The position numbers were made by a program, and so were the translations under genes. Positions 21,089-33,200 of a stretch of 64,000 nt of DNA are shown piece by piece. The DNA is taken from positions 29,892,197 to 29,956,196 of the forward strand of contig NC_134509.1 in the NCBI RefSeq assembly GCF_027942865.1, written 5' to 3'. The notes below the pieces were generated by a model. That model had not been told where the DNA came from and searched no databases. It was given only the letters and a program-made list of their open reading frames with translations. Position 1 is the stretch's first letter, and each line of letters begins with the position of its first letter. The stretch comes from Odontesthes bonariensis (taxonomy: Eukaryota > Chordata > Actinopteri > Atheriniformes > Atherinopsidae).

Positions 21089-24000
21089 ATGTTAAGACAG
21101 CCTGGTAAGCACAGTGATGGTGGTGTTACTCTAATTAGTTGGAATGTAAGGGGGATGAATAGCCCATTAAAAAGAGGTAAAGTGTATGCTCATATACGTA
21201 CACTCAAAGCCGGCATATGTTTTCTACAGGAAACACATATTAAAAAAACTGCAGCTAAGGTATTATGTCCTTCTTGGGCATCTCATGTCTTCCAATCAAA
21301 CTTCAGCACAAAAGCAAGAGGAGTGGCAATCCTTATTAAGAAAAACACTCCCTTTGTGCATACACAAACCATTTCTGATGATAGAGGTAGATATTTGATC
21401 GTTAAAGGGGAGCTAAACTCAGTACCTGTAACTTTGATAAATGTATATGGCCCAAATTTTGATGATCCCATTTTCTTTCAGAATCTTTTTAATGCTATAT
21501 CCAACGGGTCAAATACAAATATAATCCTAGGTGGAGACTTTAATTGTGTTTTGGATTCGGTCCTCGATCGGCAACATTCTCAAATTAATACATCAAGGAG
21601 CAGTATTGCTCTTAATAATCTAATACAGTTTTATAATCTGGTGGACATTTGGAGGCTCCTTAATCCCACAGCAAGAAATTTTTCCTACTTTTCAGCCGTT
21701 CATAAATCTTACTCAAGGATTGATTATTTTATATTGGATTCTAAATTATTGTCACAAGTCGTGGATTGTGCCTATCATAATATTCTAATTTCGGACCATG
21801 CCCCAGTTTCCTTAAAGCTTAATCTGAATCATAAACGGGGAGAATTTACTTGGCGGTTAAACAATTCTTTACTGAAAGAGAAGGAATTTTGTTCTTATCT
21901 TTTAGGCAAAATAGATCTTTACATTGACACAAATGATAATGGTGAAGTTAGCGACTCCACACTTTGGGAGGCCATGAAGTCTGTTCTCAGGGGCCACATC
22001 ATATCTTATGAAGCGATGGAAAAAAGAAAATCTAAAGTTAGGTTAACTGAAATAGATAGTCAACTATCAGATCTAGAAGCACTATGTAGAGTGGATAATC
22101 CGCCTGAATTACTGAAGAAGATCTCAGCATTAAAATACGAGTACAACTCTATAATGTCCAAAAATGTTTCACGTTTATTGGCCCAAGTGAGACAAAAATA
22201 CTTTGAGTTTGGTGATAAACCTCAAAGGTTGCTTGCCCGCCAGTTAAGACAGTCTCAGGCATCCAGGTCCATTCATTCTATCAAGATGAATGATGGGACT
22301 CACGTGACGGATCCTGAAAAAATTAATAAATGTTTTGCAGATTTTTATGAAAAGGTCTATCAGTCACAGGGTGGTTCTGACCCAGAGACTATGGAAACAT
22401 TTTTCGAAAATTTGGGACTGCCTAAATTATCTAAAGAATCTTCCTCCTCACTAGATGAAGACATCAATTTGAGTGAGATAAAAGAAGTGATTTCCTCTCT
22501 CCCCAACAATAAGGCAGCAGGACCAGATGGCTTCTGTATCGAGTTTTTCAAGGTATTTAGCCATAAACTTTCCCCACTCATACTACGAATGCTGAATCAC
22601 TCACGGATGATCTCTGGGTTGCCTCCCACTCTATATAAGGCCAATATTTCACTTATACCCAAACCAGGGCGTGATCCTAATCTGGTCTCTTCATATCGTC
22701 CTATCTCCCTGCTGCCTATCGAAACCAAAATTCTTGGGAAGGTCCTAGCCAATAGATTAAAGGAGCACATCTGTTCTATTATCCATCCTGACCAAACAGG
22801 TTTCATGCCGGGTAGGCATATGTATTTTAATTTGCGCCGCTTGTTCCATATTTTGTATGCAGAACATACAGAAGAGACAGTAATAATTTCTTTAGATGCA
22901 CAGCGTGCTTTTGATCAGGTTGAATGGCCCTATATGTTGTTTACACTTAAAAAATTTGGCTTTGGACCCTCCTTCATGAAGTGGATTGAGCTTATCTATT
23001 CTCATCCAACCGCCTCTGTTATAACTAACCAAAATATCTCATGCCCTTTTGCGATCGGACGTGGAACACGTCAGGGGTGTCCCCTCTCCCCTTTTTTGTT
23101 CTCAATCATTATTGAACCGCTTGCAGTCAGTATTAGACAAAGTCGCCTAATATCTCCTATCAACATTCAGGGACAAGAGCATCATATTTCATTGTATGCG
23201 GATGACATTCTTTTATTCATTTCTCATCCTCAAGCTTCAATACCTCATCTCTTGACTTTAATTAGCAACTTTGGCAGACTTTCCGGATTTTCTGTTAATT
23301 GGGACAAAAGTGAGTTGATGCCGATTTCTAACAAAGTTGATATGACATTTATACATTCTACTCCTTTTAAAAAAGCTTTTAATGACTTTTCATATCTTGG
23401 TATAACTGTAACTAAAGACCCTGAGGACCTTCTACAGAAGAATTGGTGTAATAAGATTGAGCAACTTAAACAAAGCATACATTTTTGGAAGACTCTTCCT
23501 ATTTCTCTTGTAGGTAAGATTAATGCAATTAAGATGATTGCACTGCCACGTTTCCTGCATCTCTTTCAGTCTCTTCCATGTTACATTGCCCAGTATTACT
23601 TTAAACAATTAGATTCAATTATTGTACCTTTTATCTGGAACTACAAAGCTGTCAGGATCTCCAAAAAACATCTGTGTAAACCGAAAAATGCTGGAGGCTT
23701 TGCCCTACCGAATTTTAAAATGTATTATTGGGCGGCTCATCTGTCTGTGCTTGCTTGGTGGAGGAAAGGCCCCCCGTCCTCTTCATATTCCTGCCCTGCC
23801 TGGCTATGCATGGAACGATTGCTGTGTAATAAGACCTCCTTGCTAGCCTTGCTTAATAGCCCCACCAAAGTTAGGCAGTCACATTATAGTGACAGCTTTG
23901 TAATAAATGGCACTCTACGCACATGGGAGCAAATAAAACTTCACATCAAGGCCCCAAGTGTATATACTGATACTCCAATTTGCGAAAACCACGCTTTCAT

Positions 24001-24907
24001 ACCTGGCCTAAATGATATTGCTTTCTCTGCTTGGAAACAGAAAGGCATTAAGAACATAAATGATTTGTATATTGGGGAAAATTTTGCCTCATTTACACAG
24101 CTACAAGCCAAATATGGAATATCTGCCTCAAGTTTTTTCAGGTTTTTGCAGATTAGAGATTTTGTTAAAAAAAATTTACCAAACTTTGAAGTTCTAAATA
24201 AACATGACACTCTTGAGGTAGTTAGCAGATTTGACCCGGGGTCCCGAGGGGCAATCTCTGGTTTCTATCAAATGCTTGATGGAGCTCCGATGAATACGGA
24301 GGTTTACAGGCGGGCATGGGCAGATGAGTTAAATGTGGAAATAAGTAATGAAATTTGGGAAGAATGTCTACGTAGTGTGCAAAAATGTTCAGTTAACACC
24401 AGACACAACTTAATACATTTTAAAATACTTCACAGACTCTATTATTCACAAGAAAAGTTACACAAATTTTATCCTGATATCTCACCAGTATGTAATCGGT
24501 GTAAATCCATGATAGGTACTCTAGCGCATTCTTTCTGGGCATGTAGCAAACTTGATTTATATTGGCAGTGTATTTTTCAGTGTTTTTCTGAGGCTTTTGG
24601 GAAGAATCTAGCACCCTGCCCTCTGGTGGCGGTCCTCGGGGCCACAAGTGTCCTCTCTTCTGTTAATAAATTTGAAAAAAGAGCTGTACAATTTGGGATG
24701 GTGATCGCAAAAAAGCTGATTTTGAGGGTGTGGAAAATGGAATCTGTGCCGACCTATAATTTGTGGCTGGGAGAATTGTCAAATACTTTACATCTGGAGA
24801 GGCTAAGATTCTATAACAATGATAGGGGAGATATATTTGATAAAACATGGGACCCAGTACTAAATTATCTTAAAAATATGAGCTCGCGAACAACGGATGC
24901 TGTATGA
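21089..24907 (+). CDS. L1 ORF2 protein (endonuclease and reverse transcriptase)
   Basis: 1272 codons, no internal stop. The N-terminal APE-type endonuclease shows SWNVRGMN, the catalytic Glu in QETH (about residue 47), GGDFN (about 148), SRIDYF and SDHAP (about 233). The reverse transcriptase has SYRPISLL, LDAQRAFDQVEW (first catalytic Asp, about 601), GTRQGCPLSP and the YADD box (about 703-706). The C-terminus has a Cys/His cluster CNRCKSMIGTLAHSFWAC. It nicks target DNA and primes cDNA synthesis on the element's RNA. All residues I could check are present, so it is probably enzymatically competent. Confidence 0.95.
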   Translation: MLRQPGKHSDGGVTLISWNVRGMNSPLKRGKVYAHIRTLKAGICFLQETHIKKTAAKVLCPSWASHVFQSNFSTKARGVAILIKKNTPFVHTQTISDDRGRYLIVKGELNSVPVTLINVYGPNFDDPIFFQNLFNAISNGSNTNIILGGDFNCVLDSVLDRQHSQINTSRSSIALNNLIQFYNLVDIWRLLNPTARNFSYFSAVHKSYSRIDYFILDSKLLSQVVDCAYHNILISDHAPVSLKLNLNHKRGEFTWRLNNSLLKEKEFCSYLLGKIDLYIDTNDNGEVSDSTLWEAMKSVLRGHIISYEAMEKRKSKVRLTEIDSQLSDLEALCRVDNPPELLKKISALKYEYNSIMSKNVSRLLAQVRQKYFEFGDKPQRLLARQLRQSQASRSIHSIKMNDGTHVTDPEKINKCFADFYEKVYQSQGGSDPETMETFFENLGLPKLSKESSSSLDEDINLSEIKEVISSLPNNKAAGPDGFCIEFFKVFSHKLSPLILRMLNHSRMISGLPPTLYKANISLIPKPGRDPNLVSSYRPISLLPIETKILGKVLANRLKEHICSIIHPDQTGFMPGRHMYFNLRRLFHILYAEHTEETVIISLDAQRAFDQVEWPYMLFTLKKFGFGPSFMKWIELIYSHPTASVITNQNISCPFAIGRGTRQGCPLSPFLFSIIIEPLAVSIRQSRLISPINIQGQEHHISLYADDILLFISHPQASIPHLLTLISNFGRLSGFSVNWDKSELMPISNKVDMTFIHSTPFKKAFNDFSYLGITVTKDPEDLLQKNWCNKIEQLKQSIHFWKTLPISLVGKINAIKMIALPRFLHLFQSLPCYIAQYYFKQLDSIIVPFIWNYKAVRISKKHLCKPKNAGGFALPNFKMYYWAAHLSVLAWWRKGPPSSSYSCPAWLCMERLLCNKTSLLALLNSPTKVRQSHYSDSFVINGTLRTWEQIKLHIKAPSVYTDTPICENHAFIPGLNDIAFSAWKQKGIKNINDLYIGENFASFTQLQAKYGISASSFFRFLQIRDFVKKNLPNFEVLNKHDTLEVVSRFDPGSRGAISGFYQMLDGAPMNTEVYRRAWADELNVEISNEIWEECLRSVQKCSVNTRHNLIHFKILHRLYYSQEKLHKFYPDISPVCNRCKSMIGTLAHSFWACSKLDLYWQCIFQCFSEAFGKNLAPCPLVAVLGATSVLSSVNKFEKRAVQFGMVIAKKLILRVWKMESVPTYNLWLGELSNTLHLERLRFYNNDRGDIFDKTWDPVLNYLKNMSSRTTDAV

Positions 24908-25157
24908 CACCTAACTGTGCAAGTTAATATATGGTTTTGTATATGTCAGATTAATTTATTTGTCTACTTTTGGATGTTTTTGTTAGATACGACCATGAAA
25001 TATTGTTATAATCCTAGATGTGCTGCGTTGTGTTACGTGATCGTTTTTTTTTTTGTTTGTTTGTTTGTTTGTTTGTTTTTTCTGTATGTCTACTTTTTCA
25101 CTTTTCCTTGGAAAAAGCAATAAAAATATTTAAAAAAAAAAAAAAAAAGATCAAGCT

Positions 25158-25776
25158 AGAGATTATGAAACTGGAGAGGGATGTTAGTATAAATTCAGAT
25201 AAAGGAGAATTTCGTGTTGTGAACTGCATTTAATTCTGTTTTCTCTCCACAGCTTGAGAAACATGTAATAATAATTAAACAATTCAACACAACTTGAACT
25301 CAAACTTTTCATTATTGTACGGTTCATGCAACGTATTAGAAATGTGTTTTTTACATTTATATTCACAGTGGGGTGCCATGACCTAAACGTGTGGAAAGTT
25401 ATAAATCATCTCTGTCCATTTAGCCTTCTTACACTTGCTCTGACTTAAACTGCTACTGTGTCAATGCTAAATTATGAAAAGAAGTTCTAACTCAAAGGTC
25501 ACAACAATAAGGATCAAAGGAAATATGTGTCCCTGTATAGGTCCCTCACTGTGTCAGGAGAAACTGAGTCCTTTCAGGCACTGGAACCTGCAGGGACTCA
25601 ACGAAGAAAAGACTTCAGCCTGAAAAGTTTTCCACAAGACAAAATGTATAAAATATGAAGTATACTATTAATTTAAGATTGCTCTGTCAGAAGTCAGCCA
25701 TGGTGCCTGAGAACTTTAAGCAATGAACCTGTATTTAATTTGGCCAAAGGTCATTTCTATCCGTGCCGTTGTTTTA
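25158..25776. other. Harbinger remnant and unassigned sequence
   Basis: The first 90 bases continue the interrupted Myb-like frame. Nothing further recognised. Confidence 0.4.
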
Positions 25777-25854
25777 GCATGTGCATGTGCATGTGCATGT
25801 GCATGTGCATGTGCATGTGCATGTGCATGTGCATGTGCATGTGCATGTGCATGC
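25777..25854. repeat. (GTGCAT)n microsatellite
   Basis: About 13 hexamer units. Purine-pyrimidine alternation makes it a potential Z-DNA tract. ORFs across it are artefacts. Confidence 0.95.
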
Positions 25855-25873
25855 CCTTGTTCCTGGATCAGGA

Positions 25874-26020
25874 TATGGCGTGAGGAGGTACGGCCAGCAT
25901 GCATAGCCTCTCCCCAAGCAGGACACCATTGAACTCTCCTGCAGAATAAGAGAAATGTTGGATGGATATACATGTGTTAAGACTTTAGGCAATTTGATGC
26001 AATATGTGCCTTATATGGCT
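25874..26020. repeat. 147-bp segment duplicated at 17434-17580
   Basis: From tatggcgtgaggaggtacgg to tgccttatatggct, differing from the other copy at about one position. It shows no transposon ends. This is the likely source copy, because its flanks are continuous here. Confidence 0.8.
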
Positions 26021-29000
26021 ATCTATAATAAAGTATGACGAGCACTTTAAATTCCTTAAGATGACCTCTACACCTGACCTCTCATTAGATTACCAAAATT
26101 CTGTCTATGCTATATACACCTTACTTCAAAAGTACACTCCTTCGGGTAAGTAAAATTCTTGCGCCTTGTGCAAACCTCTGTGCCAGTGAGGATGCACGGA
26201 ACATCCTAGAATCATGAACTGATCCCGGCCATTTAGCCTCAATGTTGGAAATGAAATGACCTCCATCACAGATCATCTGTATGCTCGGAGGATAGGAGTC
26301 AATGATGAGGTTTCACAGGGCATAACATTGCTCAGCATTACTCAAAGGGGTTGATGTGGTATTTTTCAAAATGAGAAATCCAGTTCAGAGTCTATGGACA
26401 ATTATCCCCAAGTGTACCTGTACATTTAGGATATGGAAAAATGTTCGGTTTACATTGTCAGCCTTCACGGGTCCAGCAGGGGCCTGGACAATGTGACAAT
26501 GTTTAAATCCAGGCTGAAAACAGTTCTATTTAGATGTGCATCTGACACCTGAAAGTATTTTATCTGCATTCTTCACTTTTAAATTAATTAATTAATGATT
26601 TTTTTGTTTTTTAGAATGATTTTATTGCCTTCTTGTGATTTTATGTAGCTGTAAAGCACTTTGAATTGCCTTGTGTACGAATTGTGCTCTATAAATAAAA
26701 TTGCCTTGCCTTGGATGCGTACATGGGTACAGTGTAGTGCACCGATAACATTAGGGAAGCTTGAGGGAGATGATGAACTTAATGCTAATACTTCAGCCAG
26801 TAGGTTGTTTTACATTATCGGCTACTGTAAATGTGGAGCAGCAGCCTGAAAGGACAGAGGCCCGACATTCGAAATACTGACACTCTCCCTCTGTTCAAGT
26901 CTTAACTCAAAACCACTTTACTTACCTGCATTTATTGCATTGTGTATTTTTAATATGGTATGATGTTTTAATTCCTGCGTTTTATCTAATATCTTATTTG
27001 TACAGTATCCTTGACTGTTTTGAAAGGAGCTTTCAATAATTTGTATCATTAACATTATTACCTGTCCCCCATTTTTCTGAGTCTGGTCCAACGTGGGTGT
27101 AGATCGGATGTTTGTTAGGTATTGATTAGTTTTAATGAATACCATGTTCTCTCTCATTTAATTTCATGTTCAATACGTGTGTATAGTTGCGTTTCTTTAG
27201 TTGCCCTGGCACCGGCTGATTGATTTTTCGAGACAGTGAAAGTGGTGATATGATAACCACAGTTTTTGTTTTGTTTTTTAGACAAGACATGAGTTGCGGG
27301 AGTGCAGAATTCTAGGTGAACATTTCTTTCGGGAGTCTGTTTCAGCCGGTCGGCTTAGCTAAGCTAAGCTTCAACTTTAGCCTGCCCGGGACCAGGCTAG
27401 TTCAGCAGCATAAATTACCATGGTTACTCAGGGGGCGTTCAAATAAGCCACGTTCATGAAACAGAACTCTCGCTAAATTTAGCCAGAAGTAGCGAGATAA
27501 CAGGCTGCTGCTTTAACAATATGATATTATATTATATTATATTACAAATTATTTTTATAATATTATCATTATTTATGTCTGTGGCATGCGCTCACTTAAC
27601 ATAGGCCTACCCAGTCCTACAATAACAAGATATTTACAGTTGGTTTATTAAAAATGCTTTTCAGTAAAAGTTAACGACAATAACTCTCATAACAAATGCT
27701 AATTTTATTCAAAATGTATTTATTCAAAATGCTTAAGTTAACAATTCTAGTGCAGTCCATAGATCTATAACTGTTGTGGTGACCATGACCACTGCATCCT
27801 CGTTCCTTCGGCATGTTTGTTGCTCGCCTACTGACAGTCACGCTGTCAACATTTTGATTAAGAAGGCTGCCTGCACAGACGCGGGTCAGGGATTACGTCA
27901 CACACAGCGCCGTGGGCAGTGCCCTAGTGCCTGTAAATTTAATGGTCCAAAGAAGGTAATTTAAAAACCAGGACATTTCCTCACTTTCTAAAAAAAATCC
28001 GGGACGCCCGGGACAGGACGTGAAATACGGAATTTCCCGGGAAATACAGACGTTTGGTCACCCTAGATTCGGTGTGGCATGGCATGGCATGGCACAATCA
28101 CAGTTTTATTCATGTTTTGTCCCACAGCTTAGTTTTGTCATCCGGCTCAGCCGTGCCTTTTGTTTATCTTGTTTGTGAATAAACCCAGTTTGCTTTGTAC
28201 CTCTGGAGTCCGCATCCGTGTCCTGCCACCCCGCAATCTGACACATCATCCCTAATTTAGGAGAGGAATATGATGCTTCATGCTTTGTCTTCATGTATAC
28301 CACTAACAGATAGGTTCAGTGTGTCCATGAAGTCAAAGATAACTACCTGGGCAGATACATTACTTTTTATGCTTGCATAACACCCTTCACAATCAGAAAT
28401 GATTATTATAAAATCTATGGGTAAATTCAGAACTAACAGGATATACTGATTTACTCCCCATGCTAACTAAACATACGTAAACTTCATATTTGTTTTAATG
28501 TGTTATTAATGTTTTAAAAAAGCACACTCATGTTCACACACTGACCTGTACGAAAGCAGTTTGCGTAAGACTTCCTTGATGGAATTTGTGATATGGCTTC
28601 TCAAGAAATTCAAAGGATGTGATGAAAACCAAATGAGTCACACAGACTGTGTCTTAAAATACACACTCGAGTGATGCGCTTTTCATTGCATGAGAAATCC
28701 CGTTGGACAGAGTTTCAGTCATTTTGCTCGAAGCTATAAACAGTAACACTCGAAAGGTTCCAACAGGTGAATAATACTGGATTGTGAAAGAGCAGAACAC
28801 ACAGGTAAGACATAAGAATAGTGGCGTTACATATTGTAACATTTGTGACCATTTTAGTTGTTTTGCTATATTGATTCCATAAAAAATGTTTAACTGGTAT
28901 TGTATGTCTGTATATATCTTAAATATGTTTGATAAGTCAGTGTCTTTCATAGCAGGCTAAACATATATTTTCATTAACCTGAATAGCTTAGGAGCTGATG
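26021..29000. other. Intergenic repeat debris
   Basis: No host gene supported. About 26452-26715 is a LINE 3'-tail-like segment ending aaattgccttgccttg. 27340-27485 resembles a Harbinger terminal region (agcctgcccgggaccaggct, like 44246-44275). 27970-28065 reads like the end of a DNA transposon (reverse complement tagggtgaccaaacgtctg). 28080-28240 is a repeat-like tail with (ggcat)n at its left. The rest is unassigned. Confidence 0.45.
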
Positions 29001-29009
29001 AGATGTTGT

Positions 29010-29480
29010 TGATCCAGTCAAGTCAAGTCTTTTATTGTCAGATACACAGAACAACAGAGTCGGACTGGGCACTGAAATTCTTAGGACAGGACAAAGTACA
29101 GCAGCTACCATAACAAGACATAACATGCCGTAACATGTCATGTCAAGTACTCTACCAAGAATATTTACAAGACAGTAACAATAGATAGATAAGCAATGTG
29201 GATACTACAATATACAATACATTTTAACGCTAATTACAAGAGCTATACTGAACATATAATACACATAATAGCCTATGCTAATCTAAGACCTATACTAACC
29301 TATAATATAAGGAAAAATAAAAAATACAATGTTGTGCAATATAGCAGGTTGCAGTGCAAACAGCAGTGGAGGTAGGCATGTGTAAAGTATAAAGTGTGTA
29401 AAGTATAAGTGTAAGGGTTGAGTGTGTAAGTGATGAGAGTGCAATATAGTCTATTTTGGAGCCTGATAGCCTTAGGATAG
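29010..29480 (-). repeat. LINE 3'-tail-like repeat
   Basis: Begins caagtcaagtcttttattgt and runs through a segment typical of the untranslated tails of fish L2/Rex-type LINEs in reverse orientation. No coding part. Confidence 0.4.
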
Positions 29481-29939
29481 AAACTGTTCTCCAAAATCAT
29501 CCAAAATCATTTTGAGTCAAAAAGAGCCATTGGGAAATTGCTAATTTAGTAATTACACAATTGTACAAGAAGAATCAGATATCAAGATAATTGAATTATT
29601 CTAGAATATATGGATGGCATAAGATTGACATTATCAACATAATTCCTGTTTGGAAGCCAAACTGCCCAAAATTTCAGAATTGACCCCAACAGAAATAACT
29701 ATGTCCGTCCTTGTATGAACCCAACCCACATGTTGTTCAGGGGTCCCTTAGTTAGAATGAACAATTCTGATTACATTATGATATGCTTATTTTTTATTTT
29801 TTTAATTTCTCTTTTTCTTTCTTTTGTATGTACAAATAGTTACATACATTTTCTTTTTTATACATGTTCGAAAATAAAAATCTATCAATCAATCAATTAA
29901 TATTTGACACAAAAATAACTACTGTGTCTATGTTATCCT

Positions 29940-30298
29940 TAACATATCAACAGCAAGTCAAACAAATTGGAATTTTGGAATTTTCTCAGAATGTCATGTA
30001 GCTCCAACACTTTATTTCACTGTTAAATTTAAAATCTAAGCAAACAGCATTTCATCCCTTTCTGCATGTTGTACTGATTTTGCTTTCTTCTATTTCCTCA
30101 GGTGTTTTTCCTTTTTTCCCGGTAACACCTACTTTGGATCTAGTTTGTTTTGCTCGACTACATTCAACTGTTTATGGTTGTTTAGTTGAAAACAGAGAGA
30201 GAGGGAATGTGAAGAGCAGAACACAGATGGGCAAATAGAGAGTTTAACAAAGGTTTTGACAGGTTTTGTAGCTATATCCAAAATCAACTTCCTCCATC
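29940..30298 (+). promoter_or_regulatory. Conserved 5' flank of VWA7-like copy B
   Basis: Aligns with 49010-49473 upstream of copy C (shared catgtagctccaacactt and cctcaggtgtttt), while sequence further out does not. This is the likely promoter and 5' UTR. No clear TATA box. The shared ttcctcag before gtgtttt could be an acceptor of a 5' UTR intron. Confidence 0.4.
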
Positions 30299-33200
30299 AT
30301 GACTGCCAGACAGACAGAAAAACTCTTGGTGGTAGTGGTGATCATGTCCTTGCTGAATCTCACCGACAGCTTTCAGTCGCTCAACTCTTTTGCTGTAAAT
30401 TCCACTTCTCACCTTGACATTACACAAATGGCAGTCCTCCGAAAGACAGCTGAGATCTGCCGAGACATTGCTGCATCTGAGGGCCGAAACTTCAGCCTGA
30501 ATGTGAGTTGAAAATTCACTCTGAAACAGGGAAGGGCGATGCATTAAGTATTCATTTGTCTGGTTGAAAATACCTTGAATATTTTGAAAGATGGAAAATA
30601 TAAATAGGTAAATCAATTATACGTAAAAATTAAAAAAAAAATTCCAAGAGCAAGTGAACTGAAGTGAAGTAACGAGAGTGAATCGTGTTTACTTCCAACG
30701 TGCACCTGCTTATTTTTTTTTCATATTTTTTTTTTACTCCAGATTGACAACAGTTTGTCAGCTGATGCAGTGCAACGGGCTTGTTCTTCTGGAAATGCTT
30801 CCTCATCTCTCCTGTTCCAGAATTCCATTGGTCTGATGCAAAGATTCAATGCAATAGTGGATTTTGATTTTCAACAAAGCGAGGAGCACCATTTTTACAG
30901 TGAGACCTTTCTGAAAGGCCGGGAAGTCATCACAGCAGGTAGACATCATGGAGGGAAAAATGAAATAGATAATATATCATTTTATCATATACTGCATGTG
31001 TAAAATCTTGCTCCAGAAACGATTAGGACACTGTATAAAGCACAAATAAATGGGATGTGAACAGTCATTCAAATCATTCTAATCATAGCAAATAAAAACA
31101 ATGTGTCAAATACTGAAGCTATAGAGCTGTAGAAGCCAGGATGTATACAATAGAGAATACAGATCCACAATGTTTAGCTGCTATATAGTATTTGTGCTAT
31201 AATTTCTTCACATTTTCTGCACATTCTGGCAAATTCTAAGGGTTAGAGTCAAAGTTCAGTGCAAGGTCTCGTTACTTGATTCTAAATGGCATAAAATGAC
31301 TTTCAACATCACCTGATGTGTTCTAATTTATTCACTATTTCATGACATTGACTGCCAAAAAAATGAGTTGCAAGTTGGAAAGTTGTAATTTTGGTTCTGT
31401 TGTTCTTGTATAAAGCATTTTGATCTCCATGATAGGTAGATATTGGTACCATTCATGGTCAAATGTCTTTACCTTTATATACTCTGTTTAATGCAGACTG
31501 GGTCTAACTGTTATATTTTGATATTGAGGTGTTGCTGTTGTGAAGTCCTCCATTCGCAGGGGGAATTTGGATAGTGCAAGAAGGGCTTTAGGACAGGTCT
31601 TTCACACTCTACAGGTGAGATTGGAGTGGGGTTAGGAAAACATAATTGTTAAGTCAGCTTTTTCGTCTTAAGTTGTTTTTTTCTTATTTACTTAGGACTT
31701 TTACAGCCACAGTAACTGGATAGAGCTTGGAAACAATGCTCCATACAATGTGTTAATCAGACCAGACCAACCTCTCAAAAACTTGGCAGGTAGGAAAGTC
31801 CCTTCCGTGTGTGACAAAATTCTTGTGATATGTGTAGCGAACTCAAGTGTGGATGTAAAAACATTGTAAACTCAATCTTTGGGTAAGGTTGGTTCAAAGA
31901 CACAGATGGGGATTTCCACACCAGGAAGAGACAGACACCGCTGTTGGGGGACTCTCTCCCACCAGAGCTGTCCCATAACTTATATGGAAATCCTTAACGC
32001 CCTAATGTCAACCAGAGAAGCTTTCCCTGAACAAACAAAGGAACCCTTTATATGACAGTCAGGGGAGAATCAAAACCAAATGTTTCTTCCTCCTTATCTT
32101 GACATGTAAATCAAAGGTGACACCCATCTTCTTTTCTCTAGCAAGACAAGAAACAGACCTACCACACCTCCACCAACTATTTTCTTCAAATTCACTTTCA
32201 GCTGGATTTTGAAAATATATTAAATGCGTTTTATATCTTTGTACAGGTTCTTTAAGGATTTCAGTGATATCACAAGCTGCATTTTGATACCTTTCTCATG
32301 ATTGTACTTGATATAATGAGAAAGAAATCATCATTTAGGAAAATTACTATCTTGCTATGGAGCCACATTGCCACATAGGATCTGTAGCACTGAGTAGTTA
32401 AACCTTAATTAATTCAGTAACCAGACATTTATATTGTGGCGATCTCAGGTAGAAACTTACAGGAATATATTCGGATAAGTGCCTTCTGAGGAAAGGCACT
32501 CCTTTGATGGCAGAAATGATATAAACACCAGTGCATCAAACAGTTTTAGAATGGGGAAGTGATGAAAATGGATACGACTCATGTTGCTATCCTGCATAGC
32601 AATCTAACTAAAAGGAACAAGAACAGAACAACAATGATTGCTAAACTGAACTAACACCAAGTTGAAGCATTTTAGAAGACAATTAAAGGCAATTATTGCA
32701 CAACCTGCAAAGCAACATGGAAACTCCATTCATCCATTCCCCATTCCCCTAAAACATGAAGTAACTGTCGACCGATGTTCCCTGTTGTTTCTTTTTGTGC
32801 TCCATTATTAAACGCAGGAAGATAACATTGTTCAGTTTTTCATTCATATCCATCTGAATTTGAGGGGTATTCAAGGTCTACAACCGTAATCCGTATCATT
32901 TTAGTCAGAGTATGTTGTTTATTTCATGTCTTTACCTTTATAACTTAACAAGGTGTAGTGTTTTCAGAACCCTCTGAACAAATGTGTGTTAAGACAAAAG
33001 AATAGTGAAATTGAGTTTTCTTTATTTTATCAAACTCTTAACACTAGAATTAAAACTTCAACTTTAAATGCCCAGGCAAACACCTAAACGGTTTCAGGCA
33101 TATTATTGGCTGAAAGTTGAGCCAAAGCCTGCATCATGCTCCGCCTTCGCGAGTCAAACTCGGAAAACCATCCATCCATTCATCCGTGTTCTATACCCGC

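Larger units (their letters stand above)
19735..25142 (+). mobile_element. Full-length L1-clade LINE with both ORFs open
   Basis: 5.4 kb starting ggaagatggcgg (a YY1-site-like L1 5' start), with ORF1, ORF2, a GTTT-rich 3' UTR, AATAAA at 25119 and a poly-A tail. A target duplication of about 14 bp (aaaaagatcaagct) flanks it at 19721-19734 and after the tail up to 25157. No 5' truncation and no frameshift, which suggests a recent and possibly still competent copy. It inserted into a Harbinger relic. Confidence 0.93.
17383..25245 (+). mobile_element. PIF/Harbinger relic, interrupted by hAT and L1
   Basis: The left end reads cctggggggtattcctaaaa, like a Harbinger terminus. After the hAT insertion the sequence continues at 18965. 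Two exon-like segments of a Myb/SANT-type Harbinger accessory protein follow: a decayed one around 19190-19312 (LMELYEDSQKW-like, donor gtaagt) and 19576-19646, encoding KRTWQQVKVKYRKI between good splice sites. A Lys/Glu-rich tail (IKLEIMKLERDV) continues to the right of the L1 near 25150. No Harbinger transposase is visible. The right end is uncertain. Confidence 0.5.

Noticed and set aside
25716..25992. His-Ala or Cys-Ala repeat peptides on both strands
   Set aside because: Translation of the (GTGCAT)n microsatellite.
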